Positions 1 through 11,072 are shown, counted from the first letter of the stretch. The stretch is DNA of 64,000 bases from Agrobacterium salinitolerans (GCF_002008225.1 NZ_MRDH01000023.1:186001-250000), one strand, 5' to 3'. Notes: generated from the sequence alone by a model not told the origin. A program made the numbers and translations.

Positions 1-511
1 CGGTCCCATCGGCCTCCTCACCATAGCCGCCGCCCGCCAGGCGGGTGCCGGCATCATCGTCGCGACCGATCTCACCGATGCGGCACTGGAGCGGGCCCCC
101 GCCATGGGTGCCGACCGCACCATCAATGTCGCAAGCGACCCCGATGCACTTTTACCCTATCAGGACCACAGGGGTTATTTCGACGTCATTTTCGATTGCT
201 CCGCCGCCGGTCCCGCGCTCCGCAGCGCCTTCGCCTGCGTGCGCCCCCGCGGCACCATCGTGCAGGTGGGTGTGACCGGCGACATCACCATTCCGCTCAA
301 TGCGCTGGTGGGCAAAGAGATCGTCTGGCGCGGCTCGCAGCGTTTCCATGACGAATTCGCCATTGCCACCGGGCTCATTTCCACCCGCAAAATCGACGTG
401 CGGCCGATCATTTCCCACAGCTTCCCGCTTGGTGAGGCGAAAGCGGCATTCGAACAGGCCGGGGACCGCTCCGCCGCCTGCAAGGTGCAGCTGACGTTTT
501 CCGCAGACTGA
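1..511 (+). CDS. Zinc-type alcohol/polyol dehydrogenase (MDR family), 3' end only
   Basis: The window opens inside this gene, so only about 169 C-terminal residues are present, read in the second frame from the window start. The visible part begins with GPIGLLT, the glycine-rich turn of the NAD(P) Rossmann fold of medium-chain dehydrogenases. It continues through a typical second half of the cofactor domain (segments GADRTINVA and GTIVQVGVTGD) and ends in the usual C-terminal catalytic lobe. The zinc-binding N-terminal half lies outside the window. It ends 16 bp before uxuA and probably shares its transcript, so an L-idonate, fructuronate or other sugar-acid dehydrogenase role fits the context. 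The exact substrate cannot be read from the fragment. Confidence 0.8.
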   Translation, partial: GPIGLLTIAAARQAGAGIIVATDLTDAALERAPAMGADRTINVASDPDALLPYQDHRGYFDVIFDCSAAGPALRSAFACVRPRGTIVQVGVTGDITIPLNALVGKEIVWRGSQRFHDEFAIATGLISTRKIDVRPIISHSFPLGEAKAAFEQAGDRSAACKVQLTFSAD

Positions 512-527
512 CATTTGAGGATCAAAG

Positions 528-1736
528 ATGAGACATACATGGCGTTGGTTCGGTCCGGTCGACAAGGTCACGGTTCAGGATGCGGCTCAGGCGGGCGCGG
601 AAGGCATCGTCAGCGCGCTGCATCACATCCCCACCGGCGATGTCTGGCCGGTGGACGAAATCACCAAACGACATGAAGCAATCAAGGCGGGTGGGCTTTA
701 TTGGGACGTGGTGGAAAGCGTGCCGGTTTCCGAGGATATCAAGACCCAGACCGGCGACTGGAAAAACCATATCGCCAACTGGCAGGAAACGCTGCACCGC
801 CTCTCCGCCTCCGGCATCCGCACCGTTTGTTATAATTTTATGCCGGTGCTGGACTGGACCCGCACCGACCTGCGCTGGGAAACAAGGCACGGCGCAAAGG
901 CGATGCGTTTCGATCTTCCCGATTTCGCCGCCTTTGATATCCACATCCTGAAGCGCCCTGACGCAAAGGCCGATTATCCGGACTGGCTGCTGGAGGAAGC
1001 GGCAAAACGTTTTGCCGAGATGCCGGATACGAAGATCGCCGCGCTCGGGCGCAATATCGGCGCGGGTCTACCCGGCTCGGCGGATGGTTATACGCTCACC
1101 CAGCTACTGGAAAAACTGCGGTCCTATCACGGCATCGACCGCGAAAGGCTGCAACAGAACCTCATCGACTTTCTCTCGGACGTGACGCCGGTTGCCGAAG
1201 AGGTGGGCATCAACATTTGCGCCCATGGCGACGATCCGCCGTGGCCGCTGCTCGGCCTGCCGCGTATTCTCTCCACCGAAGCCGACTACGCCCATATGCT
1301 CTTGCAGATCGACAGCCGCGCCAATGGCGTGACGCTCTGCACCGGTTCTCTGGGCGCGCGGGCGGATAACGACCTGCCTTTCATCGCCAGCCGTTTTGCA
1401 GATCGCATCCATTTCGTGCATCTGCGCAACGTGACGCGCGACACCGACACCGTGCCGTGCTCCTTCTTCGAGGATGAACATCTGGAAGGCGGAACCGACA
1501 TGGTCGCCGTCATCGCGGCACTCCTCACCGAAGAAGCGCGCCGCCGGGCTGAGGGCCGCGAAGACCACACCATTCCGATGCGGCCCGATCACGGTCAGGA
1601 AATCCTCGATGACCTGACGCGCGGCGCACAACCCGGTTACCCCGCCATTGGCCGGCTGAAGGGGTTGGCTGAGCTGCGTGGTATCGAACGCACGTTATCG
1701 CACAGCCATTTCGGGCTGGCGGGTGGGACACGCTGA
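528..1736 (+). CDS. uxuA: Mannonate dehydratase
   Basis: This 402-residue protein matches UxuA along its full length. UxuA dehydrates D-mannonate to 2-keto-3-deoxy-D-gluconate in hexuronate breakdown, a cytoplasmic reaction that needs a divalent metal. The N-terminus (MRHTWRWFGP), the segment IPTGDVWPVDEI, the YNFMPVLDWTRTDL block and the late metal-site segments NICAHGDDPPWPLLGLPRI and RPDHG are family hallmarks. The start follows a GAGGA ribosome site. It lies just after a sugar-acid-type dehydrogenase gene, and the two probably form one hexuronate or aldonate operon that starts upstream of the window. Confidence 0.95.
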   Translation: MRHTWRWFGPVDKVTVQDAAQAGAEGIVSALHHIPTGDVWPVDEITKRHEAIKAGGLYWDVVESVPVSEDIKTQTGDWKNHIANWQETLHRLSASGIRTVCYNFMPVLDWTRTDLRWETRHGAKAMRFDLPDFAAFDIHILKRPDAKADYPDWLLEEAAKRFAEMPDTKIAALGRNIGAGLPGSADGYTLTQLLEKLRSYHGIDRERLQQNLIDFLSDVTPVAEEVGINICAHGDDPPWPLLGLPRILSTEADYAHMLLQIDSRANGVTLCTGSLGARADNDLPFIASRFADRIHFVHLRNVTRDTDTVPCSFFEDEHLEGGTDMVAVIAALLTEEARRRAEGREDHTIPMRPDHGQEILDDLTRGAQPGYPAIGRLKGLAELRGIERTLSHSHFGLAGGTR

Positions 1737-1763
1737 ACAATGTTCCCGGCTGTAGGCGTTCCG

Positions 1764-2117
1764 TCAGCCTGCAGCCAGCCGCGCCCTGAACAGCAGGTAG
1801 GAAAAAGTCGTGAGCCCGCCGGCAATGACGCCGGCGGCTTTCACGATAGCGTCCATCAGATGCGGATGGCGGGTGGGCGAGAGGAATTGCAGCGCCTCGA
1901 TACCGAAAGCCGCCGCAATGCCTGCCACGATAATCGCCAGCCAGTAACGCGGATAGGCGAGCACGAAAGCGGCAGAACAGAAGGCGAAGGCCGCGGCGCG
2001 GTCCAGGCCCACCGTCGTCAGCGTGTGCGGACGAAAACCGATAGGGCAAACTGTAACGATCAAGATCAGCAGAAGAACCGACCAGGCGACATATTTCGGA
2101 AATCTATTTGTCATCAT
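1764..2117 (-). CDS. VanZ-like membrane protein
   Basis: A small membrane protein of about 117 residues with four predicted hydrophobic segments (YVAWSVLLLILIVTVCP, a segment around AAAFAFCSAAFVLAY, WLAIIVAGIAAAFGIEALQF, and a C-terminal helix). The arrangement and the GIEALQFLSPTRHPHLMDAIVKAAGVIAG segment are typical of the VanZ-like family, whose role outside teicoplanin resistance is mostly unknown. I chose the internal MMTNRF start (2117 or 2114), because an upstream extension would add about 23 polar residues before the first membrane helix. It is convergent with uxuA and divergent from the following aldehyde dehydrogenase, so it is probably a stand-alone gene. Confidence 0.75.
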   Translation of the reverse strand: MMTNRFPKYVAWSVLLLILIVTVCPIGFRPHTLTTVGLDRAAAFAFCSAAFVLAYPRYWLAIIVAGIAAAFGIEALQFLSPTRHPHLMDAIVKAAGVIAGGLTTFSYLLFRARLAAG

Positions 2118-2362
2118 GACGTCACAATAAAGCGCCGTACGTGTAAACGGAAGCGGGTCTTTTTCACGCTTCGCCCCATTAATCACACTTTTTGGTCAGA
2201 TAGTTGAAAAACCGGCTTTCGCTCAGGCCCCACACGGGCTAAGGCAGATGGCAACCGGGCGAGGATCGCGGCTGATGGCGTTTTATGCCGTCGCCTTTCG
2301 GTGCAACGTCACGGTGTCGGGTGGATTTTCCACACAGGATCAGATTTTCAGGGAAGAGCACA

Positions 2363-3874
2363 ATGAGTTTCAAGCCGCACGGCAAACATCTGGTTGCAGG
2401 AGAATGGGTCGCAACGGAAGCAAAATTCCGCAGCGAGCCTGCACATGGCGAAGCTTTCGATTTTTCGGTCGGCACCGTCGATCTGGTGAATGCAGCCTGT
2501 GAAGCAGCCGAAGACGCCTTCTGGAGCTATGGTTACACCACCCGCGAAGAACGCGCCGCATTCCTCGATACCATCGCCGATGAGATTGAAGCCCGCGCCG
2601 ACGCCATCACAGAAATCGGCTCGTCCGAAACTGGTCTGCCCGCCGGACGCCTGCAGGGCGAGCGTGGCCGCACTGTTGGCCAGTTGCGTCTTTTCGCGTC
2701 GCATATCCGCAAGGGCGACTATCTCGACCGTCGCCACGACGAAGCGCTGCCGGATCGCCAGCCGCTGCCGCGCCCGGATATCCGCCTGATGCAGCGCCCG
2801 ATCGGACCTGTCGCCGTTTTCGGCGCGTCGAACTTCCCGCTCGCCTTCTCCACGGCCGGTGGTGACACCGCAGCGGCTCTGGCTGCCGGTTGCCCCGTCG
2901 TCGTCAAGGGCCACTCCGCCCATCCCGGCACCGGTGAAATCGTTGCCGAAGCGGTTCTCGCCGCCGTCAAGAAGCACAATCTGCATCCCGGCGTTTTCTC
3001 GCTGATCCAGGGCGGCCGCCGCGATGTCGGTTCCGCTCTTGTTCAGCATCCGCGCATCAAGGCGGTCGGCTTCACCGGTTCGCTCGCCGGCGGCCGCGCG
3101 CTGTTCGATCTCTGCGCCCAGCGCCCCGAGCCGATCCCCTTCTTCGGAGAGCTGGGTTCGGTCAACCCGATGTTCCTGCTGCCGGAAGCGGTTGCCAACC
3201 GCGGCGAAGCCATTGCCAAGGGCTGGGCCGGTTCGCTCACCATGGGTGCGGGCCAGTTCTGCACCAACCCGGGCATTGCCGTCATTCTCTCCGAGCAGGC
3301 GGATGCGGTTGCCGAGACTGCCCGTGCGGCACTTTCCGAAGTTGGCCCGCAGGTCATGTTGACCGACGGCATCGCTGCCGCCTATCGTGATGGCCGCGAC
3401 CGCATCGCTGCCGGCAACGGCGTGCGCGACGTTCTGACCACCACCTGCAACCTGCGCAATGCGACGCCTTACCTGTTCCGCGTTTCGGGCAAGGATTGGG
3501 TTGCCAACCATGCACTTGCAGAAGAGGTCTTCGGACCCCTCGGCCTGATCGTGACGGTTGATAGCACCGAGGAAATGCTTGAAGTGGCCAAGAGCTTCGA
3601 AGGTCAGCTGACCGCCACCCTGCATCTCGACGCAGGTGACGCCGAACTCGGCCGCAAGCTGCTGCCGATCCTCGAGCGCAAGGCCGGCCGCGTTCTCGCC
3701 AACGGCTTCCCGACCGGCGTTGAAGTCTCCGAAGCCATGGTTCACGGCGGCCCCTACCCGGCTTCCACGAACTTCGGCGCAACTTCGGTCGGCACCATGT
3801 CGATCCGTCGTTTCATGCGCCCGGTTTCCTACCAGAACATCCCTTCGGACGTTCTGCCTGAGGATATCCGCTAG
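2363..3874 (+). CDS. Aldehyde dehydrogenase, probable 2,5-dioxovalerate (ketoglutaric semialdehyde) dehydrogenase
   Basis: A 503-residue aldehyde dehydrogenase. The N-terminus (MSFKPHGKHLVAGEWV), the cofactor-site segment PVAVFGASNFPLAFST, the catalytic glutamate in FFGELGSVNP and the catalytic cysteine in MGAGQFCTNPG fit the branch that oxidises 2-oxoglutaric semialdehyde to 2-oxoglutarate, the last step of non-phosphorylative sugar-acid and pentose breakdown. I chose the ATG at 2363, preceded by a GGGAAGAG ribosome site, over longer forms that add a poorly conserved leader. The gene has its own terminator. Its proximity to uxuA and a TRAP transporter supports a sugar-acid role, but the precise substrate is inferred. 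Confidence 0.88.
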   Translation: MSFKPHGKHLVAGEWVATEAKFRSEPAHGEAFDFSVGTVDLVNAACEAAEDAFWSYGYTTREERAAFLDTIADEIEARADAITEIGSSETGLPAGRLQGERGRTVGQLRLFASHIRKGDYLDRRHDEALPDRQPLPRPDIRLMQRPIGPVAVFGASNFPLAFSTAGGDTAAALAAGCPVVVKGHSAHPGTGEIVAEAVLAAVKKHNLHPGVFSLIQGGRRDVGSALVQHPRIKAVGFTGSLAGGRALFDLCAQRPEPIPFFGELGSVNPMFLLPEAVANRGEAIAKGWAGSLTMGAGQFCTNPGIAVILSEQADAVAETARAALSEVGPQVMLTDGIAAAYRDGRDRIAAGNGVRDVLTTTCNLRNATPYLFRVSGKDWVANHALAEEVFGPLGLIVTVDSTEEMLEVAKSFEGQLTATLHLDAGDAELGRKLLPILERKAGRVLANGFPTGVEVSEAMVHGGPYPASTNFGATSVGTMSIRRFMRPVSYQNIPSDVLPEDIR

Positions 3875-3880
3875 CAACAA

Positions 3881-3909
3881 GGGGAAGGCGCTTCCGCGCC
3901 TTCCCCTTT
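3881..3909. terminator. Bidirectional rho-independent terminator
   Basis: A perfect 11-bp stem (GGGGAAGGCGC with its complement) closes a TTCC loop and is followed by a short T run. It lies 6 bp after the aldehyde dehydrogenase stop and 20 bp from the stop of the convergent TRAP binding-protein gene, so it can serve both strands. Confidence 0.9.
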
Positions 3910-3928
3910 CATTTTCGATCCAGCAATC

Positions 3929-4927
3929 TCAGGCTGACTGGATAGCCTTGATCTTGTCGATGCCGCCGACTGTTCCGGCAAAATCCCGCCACACATCCTG
4001 CGCACCCTTGAGCCATTCATCCAGTGCTTCCGGCTGCAGCACCTTGCCGCCCTTGGAGAGCGCTAGCTCAACGGACTTCGTTTCGTCTTCGACAATCAGC
4101 TGGTTGAAATATTGTGCGCCCTCGCTGGAGGCTTCCGAAAGAACCTTCTTTTCTTCGTCATCCAGCTGGTTCCAGAAGGTCGCGCCGTAATAGACGACAC
4201 CCGAGGCCCATATATGGCCTGTTTCCGTCATATAGGGAACGACTTCGTAAAGCTTGAAGCCGGCATAGGCGGACTTGGTGAGGTCCATGGCGTCGGCCAC
4301 ACCGGTCGCCAGCGCATTATAGGTCTCGGTGATCGGAATACCGACCGGCGTGGTGCCGAAGGCGCTCCACAATCTGGTGTGCAGCGGGCTCTGGATGACG
4401 CGGATTTTCTTACCCTTCAACTGTTCCGCGCGGGTCACAGGCTCCTTCGCCAGAAGATGGCGAGCACCGTAATTGATGAAATCGGCGGCAATGAATTGCT
4501 GCGCGGCAAGTTTTGCCTTCAGCTCTTCGCCGGTCTCGCCCGTCACCACCTTGCGCACATGCTCACTATTACGGAACAGGAAAGGCAGATCGAGGATCTG
4601 CAGTTCCGGCACCCAGCCTGACAGGGAAGAGACGGTGGAGAGGCTGGCCTGAACCGAACCGAGGCGAATGTTTTCCGCCACTTCCTTCTCACCACCCAGA
4701 GCACCGCTTTTGACGATGTTGAAACGGAAACGGCCAGGCAATTTCGCCTCCACCAGCTGGCTGATCCTGACCCAGATTTTCGTCTCCGGCTTGTCGTCGG
4801 CAAATAACGACGCAACCGTGAGGCTGCGGGTTCTGGCATGCGCCGGGCGCACCAGACCAGGTGCGGCAAGCGTCGCGACGCCGAGAGCGGAGAGTTTGAG
4901 GAAATGACGGCGGTCGATAAAGGTCAT
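3929..4927 (-). CDS. TRAP transporter solute-binding protein, DctP family
   Basis: A 332-residue periplasmic binding protein of the DctP family, which delivers carboxylate or sugar-acid ligands to a TRAP permease. The N-terminus carries a twin-arginine-like motif (RRHFLKLSALG) followed by a hydrophobic stretch and an AHA cleavage site, so it is probably exported folded. The body shows the family pattern, with segments such as KGKKIRVIQSPLH (around the substrate-binding arginine), ATGVADAMDLTKSAY and WNQLDDEEKKVL. It lies 16 bp downstream of the fused permease gene and is surely cotranscribed with it. The neighbouring sugar-acid enzymes suggest an aldonate or uronate ligand, but nothing in the sequence proves it. 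Confidence 0.92.
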   Translation of the reverse strand: MTFIDRRHFLKLSALGVATLAAPGLVRPAHARTRSLTVASLFADDKPETKIWVRISQLVEAKLPGRFRFNIVKSGALGGEKEVAENIRLGSVQASLSTVSSLSGWVPELQILDLPFLFRNSEHVRKVVTGETGEELKAKLAAQQFIAADFINYGARHLLAKEPVTRAEQLKGKKIRVIQSPLHTRLWSAFGTTPVGIPITETYNALATGVADAMDLTKSAYAGFKLYEVVPYMTETGHIWASGVVYYGATFWNQLDDEEKKVLSEASSEGAQYFNQLIVEDETKSVELALSKGGKVLQPEALDEWLKGAQDVWRDFAGTVGGIDKIKAIQSA

Positions 4928-4943
4928 GACGAAAACCCCTGAC

Positions 4944-6764
4944 TTAGAAGACTATGGCCCAGACACATAACATGGCAAGGGCGACGAGAAGCGCGACGAG
5001 ATAGGGAATGACCGCCCGGAAAAGCGCTGTCGCCGGAATGCGGGTGACGCCGCTGACCACGAAGATAAGCATCCCGAGCGGCGGCGTCAGGCCATGGATC
5101 ATCAGATTGACCACAAGAATGACACCGAAATGGATGGGATCGATGCCGGCCGCAACGGCAGCAGGCAGCAGGATCGGCCCGAACAGCAGGATGGCAGCAC
5201 CAATATCCAGCACCAGACCGACGACAAGCAGAATGAGGTTGGAGAGCAGAAGCACCGCGATCTTGCTGCCGCCGAGCAAAGTGACGAAGTCCGTGACGAG
5301 GCCGGAGACATTGTCGACCGCCAGCAGGAAGGCAAAAGGCCCCGCCGTGCCGATCAGAAGACCGATGGCCGCCGCCTCACCCGCCGACTGGCGAAAGGTC
5401 GCGAAAATGCGGCCCGCGCCCAGTCGGTAACCGAAGCCGAGAAGCAGCGTATAAAGTGCGGCAAGGGCGGCGGCTTCCGTGGTGGTGACGATGCCGATGC
5501 GAATACCGACTACCACAATGACGCCAAGACCGAAGGCTGGTATGGCGGCGACAGCCGAGCGCCAGCGCTCAGCCTCCGTCGCGCGCGGCAAGGTATCGTC
5601 GCTGCGCACGCTGAAATGGATCGCCACGCCGAGGCAGGCTGCCATCAGCCCGCCGGCGAAGAAGCCGCCGACCAGCAGCGAACCGACCGAAAGATTGGTG
5701 GCCGTGGCAAGGATGAGAAAAGCGATGGAGGGCGGAATGACATTGTCCAGCACGGAGGTGGCGGCGATGATCGCGCCGGCCTGCGCCGGCGGATAGCCGT
5801 GTTTGACGAGTTCCGGCTGGAAGGTGGACGCGCCGAAGGCAGCATTGGCGACAGATGAGCCGGATGCGCCGGAAAACAGCACGCTGGTCAGAAGCGTCGT
5901 CTGCGCCAGACCTGCCCGGCGATGACCGACGACGGAGGCAGCGAAACGGACGAGCTGACTGGCAACACCGGATATCGTCAGCAGGCTCCCTGCCAGCAGG
6001 AAGAAAGGAACGGCAAGCAGCAGGAATTTCGACATGCCGGTTACCGTCGACGAAACGATGGCCGGCTCCGGCAAGGTGCTGCCGAAGGCGATCGCCACAT
6101 AGGCGGCGGTAAGGAAGGCGTGGGCAAGCGGCGCGGCCAGCACCAGCCCCGCAGCCGCCGTCAACGCCAGAAACAGGCTCGGCGGCAGGTTCGTATCAAT
6201 GAAGAGTTGCGGCAGGCTGACATAGGCGACGGCAGCGATGGCGAGAGATGCGAGAACGGCAAACGCCTTGCCTTCGCTGACACGCTGAAGCGCCAGATAA
6301 AGAAGGATCAGCACGCCGCCTGCACCGAGAAAGCCGAAACGCACCCATTCCGGCAGGCCGAGTGTAGGCGACGTGCCGCCCAGCATCGCCGCGATCTGCA
6401 CACCGCCGAAGACAAGAATGAGTGCGGCGACGAAAGAAAAGGCATCGGCGAGAATTTCGGTCGCCGCGCGAAATCGTTGCGGAAGGAACCGCACGAAGAC
6501 ATCGAGCCGCATGGCAAGCGCGCTTTTGAGGCTGAGCGGCGCGCCGACCGCGATCATGGCGACATTCAGCCATATGCCGAGATCTTCCGAACCGATGAAG
6601 CCGGTGTGAAAGAGATAACGCAGGATGACATTGACCAGAACCACCACGAGAAGCGCGGCGAGAAGCGCGGCGGCAACCGCACCGAGCGCACTGTCGAAGC
6701 GCGACAGAGTTGCCGCGGCCACCCTCTCGAAGCTATAGCGCCCCTGTTTTTCCAGTATCGCCAT
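4944..6764 (-). CDS. TRAP transporter permease, fused small (DctQ) and large (DctM) subunits
   Basis: A 606-residue inner-membrane protein. Roughly the first 170 residues are a four-helix DctQ-type small subunit (VNVILRYLF and SEDLGIWLNVAMIAVGA are typical). The remainder, from about residue 190, is a DctM-type ion-coupled large subunit with repeated hydrophobic helices and the FSGASGSSVANAAFGASTF and TSVLDNVIPPSIAFLILA segments. With the downstream DctP protein it forms a complete secondary uptake system driven by a sodium or proton gradient. Q-M fusions are a known variant of TRAP permeases. The gene is the first of the two-gene transporter operon. Confidence 0.92.
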   Translation of the reverse strand: MAILEKQGRYSFERVAAATLSRFDSALGAVAAALLAALLVVVLVNVILRYLFHTGFIGSEDLGIWLNVAMIAVGAPLSLKSALAMRLDVFVRFLPQRFRAATEILADAFSFVAALILVFGGVQIAAMLGGTSPTLGLPEWVRFGFLGAGGVLILLYLALQRVSEGKAFAVLASLAIAAVAYVSLPQLFIDTNLPPSLFLALTAAAGLVLAAPLAHAFLTAAYVAIAFGSTLPEPAIVSSTVTGMSKFLLLAVPFFLLAGSLLTISGVASQLVRFAASVVGHRRAGLAQTTLLTSVLFSGASGSSVANAAFGASTFQPELVKHGYPPAQAGAIIAATSVLDNVIPPSIAFLILATATNLSVGSLLVGGFFAGGLMAACLGVAIHFSVRSDDTLPRATEAERWRSAVAAIPAFGLGVIVVVGIRIGIVTTTEAAALAALYTLLLGFGYRLGAGRIFATFRQSAGEAAAIGLLIGTAGPFAFLLAVDNVSGLVTDFVTLLGGSKIAVLLLSNLILLVVGLVLDIGAAILLFGPILLPAAVAAGIDPIHFGVILVVNLMIHGLTPPLGMLIFVVSGVTRIPATALFRAVIPYLVALLVALAMLCVWAIVF

Positions 6765-6905
6765 CCGGCTGCCTTTCGCGCGTCATCCCTGCTGCACGGC
6801 CAGAAGCGGTATAGAAAAATGCTCGCACCTGTAAAGCTTCCGAACGAGAGAATCGAACTATCTGCCGGTGCGAACGGGAAAACGCTGCTGAAGACGCCCG
6901 ATCCG

Positions 6906-8741
<1,836 letters not shown>

Positions 8742-8792
8742 GATCGTTCCCTTCTTTTCTTCTCGTTTGAACTGTTCAGGCACGGCGTCGCC

Positions 8793-8927
8793 GCAAGTTT
8801 CTTCTCCCCGCCGGGGAGAAGGTGGCCCGAAGGGTCGGATGAGGGGGCACCGTTTCCGAAATCCGGCGAGGGCGCCCCCTCATCCCGCTGCCGCGACCTT
8901 CTCCCCCTCGGGGAGAAGAAACTCGCG
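8793..8927. repeat. RIME-type palindromic intergenic repeat
   Basis: An inverted repeat of about 130 bp fills most of the gap between the SelA-fold gene and the ABC ATPase. The outer arms share AGTTTCTTCTCCCC followed by GGGGAGAAGGT. An inner pair, GGATGAGGGGGC and its complement, flanks a short centre. This is the layout of the rhizobial intergenic mosaic elements (RIME) found in many copies in Rhizobium, Sinorhizobium and Agrobacterium. It could fold into a cruciform or an mRNA hairpin between two cotranscribed genes. The family name rests on recall of the consensus. Confidence 0.85.
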
Positions 8928-8943
8928 GCACCCGCTCGCTTAA

Positions 8944-10140
8944 TCAGTCCGGCCAGCGCAGCATGCCGTCGAAACGGTGGCGGCTGCGGTCTTCGAACGG
9001 CGTTGCAATCACCTCGTTGGAGGCGCGCGCCCTATCCAGCTCTTCCGTCAGACGCGCAGCCACGATGGTTTCCTGGCCCGGATGCAGGTTGCAGGGGTCG
9101 AGATAGAAATAGCGGTGTTCCACCTCATGATCGCGGGTGATGATGGGAGGATTGCCTTTCGCAAGTGCCGTCGTCAGGTCCCAGGCGGTGATATGCGCTT
9201 CTTCGGCATCGATGATGACGCGCAGCCGGTCGAGCGGGTTGTTGGTCGGATCAGGCTCGATCAGCGCCGTCACGCCGGGGCGCCCGTCCAGCGTCTTTTT
9301 CCAGAGGTTGAGATAGCTGGTTTCGCGCTCGCGAATGCCGGCATGATCGCGCTTCTCCCACGCTTCCAGCGCCGCCATGACGCCATAGATGCTTTCCTTG
9401 CCGACCTTCATGCCGCGACCGACGCCCATATTCTGCAGGAAGGCGTTGCGCACGAGCTCCTTTTTGCCGGTGACGATGCCGGAAGTCGGGCCGCCGAGGA
9501 ACTTGTGGCCGGAATAGAGCACCACATCCGCGCCAGTGGCCAGAAACAGCTTCAGATCATATTCGGAAGCCGCATCCACGATGACGGGCACACCCTTGGC
9601 ATGGGCGATCTCGACGAATTCGGAAAGATGCAGCAAGCCATAATCAACGACGTGATGCGAGACGACATAGACCGCCGCCGCCGTCTTTTCGGTGATGGCG
9701 TTTTCCATGTGGAAACGGTGGGTCGATGTCGCCTGCCCGATGAGCACCACCTTGCCGCCGCCAAGCCGGATCGCCTGATCCACCGGCGCGCCATAGCTCA
9801 CCACATGGCCCATCTGCACCAGAACCTCGTTCTTTTCCGGGGTCACGTCAGGCAGCTTTTCGATGGCCAAGAGATTGTTGCCGGTGATCGCGCCCGCCAC
9901 CGCAAGGCTGATGCCGGACGAGCAGGAGGCCGTGACAAAACCGGCCTCGCCGCCCGTCAGCCTTGCAATGATCGCACTCGCCTTGCGTTGCAGATCATTG
10001 ATCTCGACGAATTGCGGCAGGATGTCCGCCATGGCCTGAACGGCCTCGGGAACGACAATCGATGCGCCGAGCGAGGTCATGGTGCCCGAGACGTTGATGA
10101 CCGGGCGAAGGCCGATCCTGCTTCTGATATCCTCGGTCAT
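8944..10140 (-). CDS. SelA-fold PLP-dependent enzyme, DgaE-like lyase candidate
   Basis: A 398-residue protein of the SelA-like branch of PLP enzymes (COG1921). It is not a selenocysteine synthase: the protein is short and the genes around it are catabolic. The cofactor lysine is in [12 protein letters not shown], and the upstream [13 protein letters not shown] carries the aspartate that pairs with the pyridine nitrogen. Characterised catabolic relatives include D-glucosaminate-6-phosphate ammonia-lyase (DgaE). I start it at 10140 because an AGGAGA ribosome site lies just upstream. It diverges from the IclR regulator and sits with a RidA protein and an amidohydrolase, so an elimination that releases an enamine or imine is a reasonable proposal. 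The substrate is unknown. Confidence 0.82.
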   Translation of the reverse strand: MTEDIRSRIGLRPVINVSGTMTSLGASIVVPEAVQAMADILPQFVEINDLQRKASAIIARLTGGEAGFVTASCSSGISLAVAGAITGNNLLAIEKLPDVTPEKNEVLVQMGHVVSYGAPVDQAIRLGGGKVVLIGQATSTHRFHMENAITEKTAAAVYVVSHHVVDYGLLHLSEFVEIAHAKGVPVIVDAASEYDLKLFLATGADVVLYSGHKFLGGPTSGIVTGKKELVRNAFLQNMGVGRGMKVGKESIYGVMAALEAWEKRDHAGIRERETSYLNLWKKTLDGRPGVTALIEPDPTNNPLDRLRVIIDAEEAHITAWDLTTALAKGNPPIITRDHEVEHRYFYLDPCNLHPGQETIVAARLTEELDRARASNEVIATPFEDRSRHRFDGMLRWPD

Positions 10141-10179
10141 GTATTTCTCCTGTCCTTTGCGATGCGATGGGCATCGACA

Positions 10180-10196
10180 CATATGCCATAATAATG
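10180..10196. promoter_or_regulatory. Candidate IclR operator, copy 1
   Basis: The sequence CATATGCCATAATAATG lies in the 89-bp gap between the divergent SelA-fold and IclR genes. A copy with 15 of 17 identical bases (CATATNNCATAATAATG, opposite strand) occurs upstream of the binding-protein gene at 16569-16585. The shared element in two promoters of one functional cluster suggests the site of the local IclR protein. No binding data are available to me. Confidence 0.5.
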
Positions 10197-10229
10197 TAAT
10201 AGCTTCTCAAAATTCATGAGGAGCCAAAA

Positions 10230-11066
10230 TTGGACGCCCATAAACTGGACGAAACGCCTTCAACCGCCCTGTCCGACGCCGCCGAAAACGCGAACGCGAA
10301 GGCGGCCAAGCGCTCGCGCGTCAGCGGCATCGACCGCGCGCTTCAGGTGATTGATTATCTTTACGAAACCGGATCGCCCGCCGGTGCTTACGCCATCGCC
10401 AAGGCGATCAAGGCGCCGCTTTCCACCGTCTATGTCATCATCGACGATCTCGTTGAAAAGAACATGCTGGCGCGCAATGCCGATGGCAACATCTGGCTTG
10501 GCGCGCGGCTTTACCATTATGGCCTTGCCTATGCCCGTTCGCTGGATTTCATGGGTGTCGCCACCCACGAAATGCACGATCTGTGCCGTCATGCGGGCGA
10601 GACCGTGCAGCTTTGCGGCCGCGACGGCGACCATATGCTGGTCTTGGCCATGGCCGATGGTCCGAGCCACTTTCAGGTCGCGTCGCGCGTCGGTACCCGC
10701 GTTCCTCTGAACTGGACGGCATCCGGTCGCCTGCTCGTCGGTCACCTGCCGGAGGCAGAGCGCCTCGAACTTTTCAGGCGTTGTGCCCGTTCCTCGCCCA
10801 CGGGCCGTGCGGAAATCAACCCCGAGACCCTGTCGCAATCGGCGGCGACCGCTTTTCATGACCGCCTGTCGATTCAGGTCGCCGAATCCGATTATGCCGT
10901 CGCCTGCATCGCGTCGCCGATCTGCGACAACAGGGGCGAATGCGTGGCGACGATTTCCATCGTGCTGCCGGAACAGAAAGTGCTGGCGGACGAAAACCAT
11001 TACACCGAACAGGTCAGGGTTTCGGCAGAACGGATCGAAAAACTGATGGGCTGGCGCAACCATTAA
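10230..11066 (+). CDS. IclR-family transcriptional regulator
   Basis: A 278-residue regulator with an N-terminal winged helix-turn-helix (about residues 32-95, including AYAIAKAIKAPLSTVYVIIDDL) and a C-terminal ligand-binding IclR domain (about 105-270). The only start that keeps the full DNA-binding domain is a TTG at 10230 with a GAGGAG site 6 bp upstream. The nearest in-frame ATG would remove the helix-turn-helix. The first 30 or so residues are polar and probably disordered. It lies between the divergent SelA-fold gene and the convergent RidA gene, and so probably controls this catabolic and transport cluster. The repeated motif at 10180 and 16569 is a likely target. Confidence 0.92.
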   Translation: MDAHKLDETPSTALSDAAENANAKAAKRSRVSGIDRALQVIDYLYETGSPAGAYAIAKAIKAPLSTVYVIIDDLVEKNMLARNADGNIWLGARLYHYGLAYARSLDFMGVATHEMHDLCRHAGETVQLCGRDGDHMLVLAMADGPSHFQVASRVGTRVPLNWTASGRLLVGHLPEAERLELFRRCARSSPTGRAEINPETLSQSAATAFHDRLSIQVAESDYAVACIASPICDNRGECVATISIVLPEQKVLADENHYTEQVRVSAERIEKLMGWRNH

Positions 11067-11072
11067 ACGGCC

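Noticed and set aside
2348..3880. Long open frame opposite the aldehyde dehydrogenase gene (510 codons, minus strand)
   Set aside because: It mirrors a well-supported gene, shows no recognisable family, and long antisense frames are common in GC-rich coding DNA.
8944..10140. Selenocysteine synthase (SelA)
   Set aside because: The protein is shorter than SelA, no selB or selenocysteine tRNA is nearby, and the context is catabolic.
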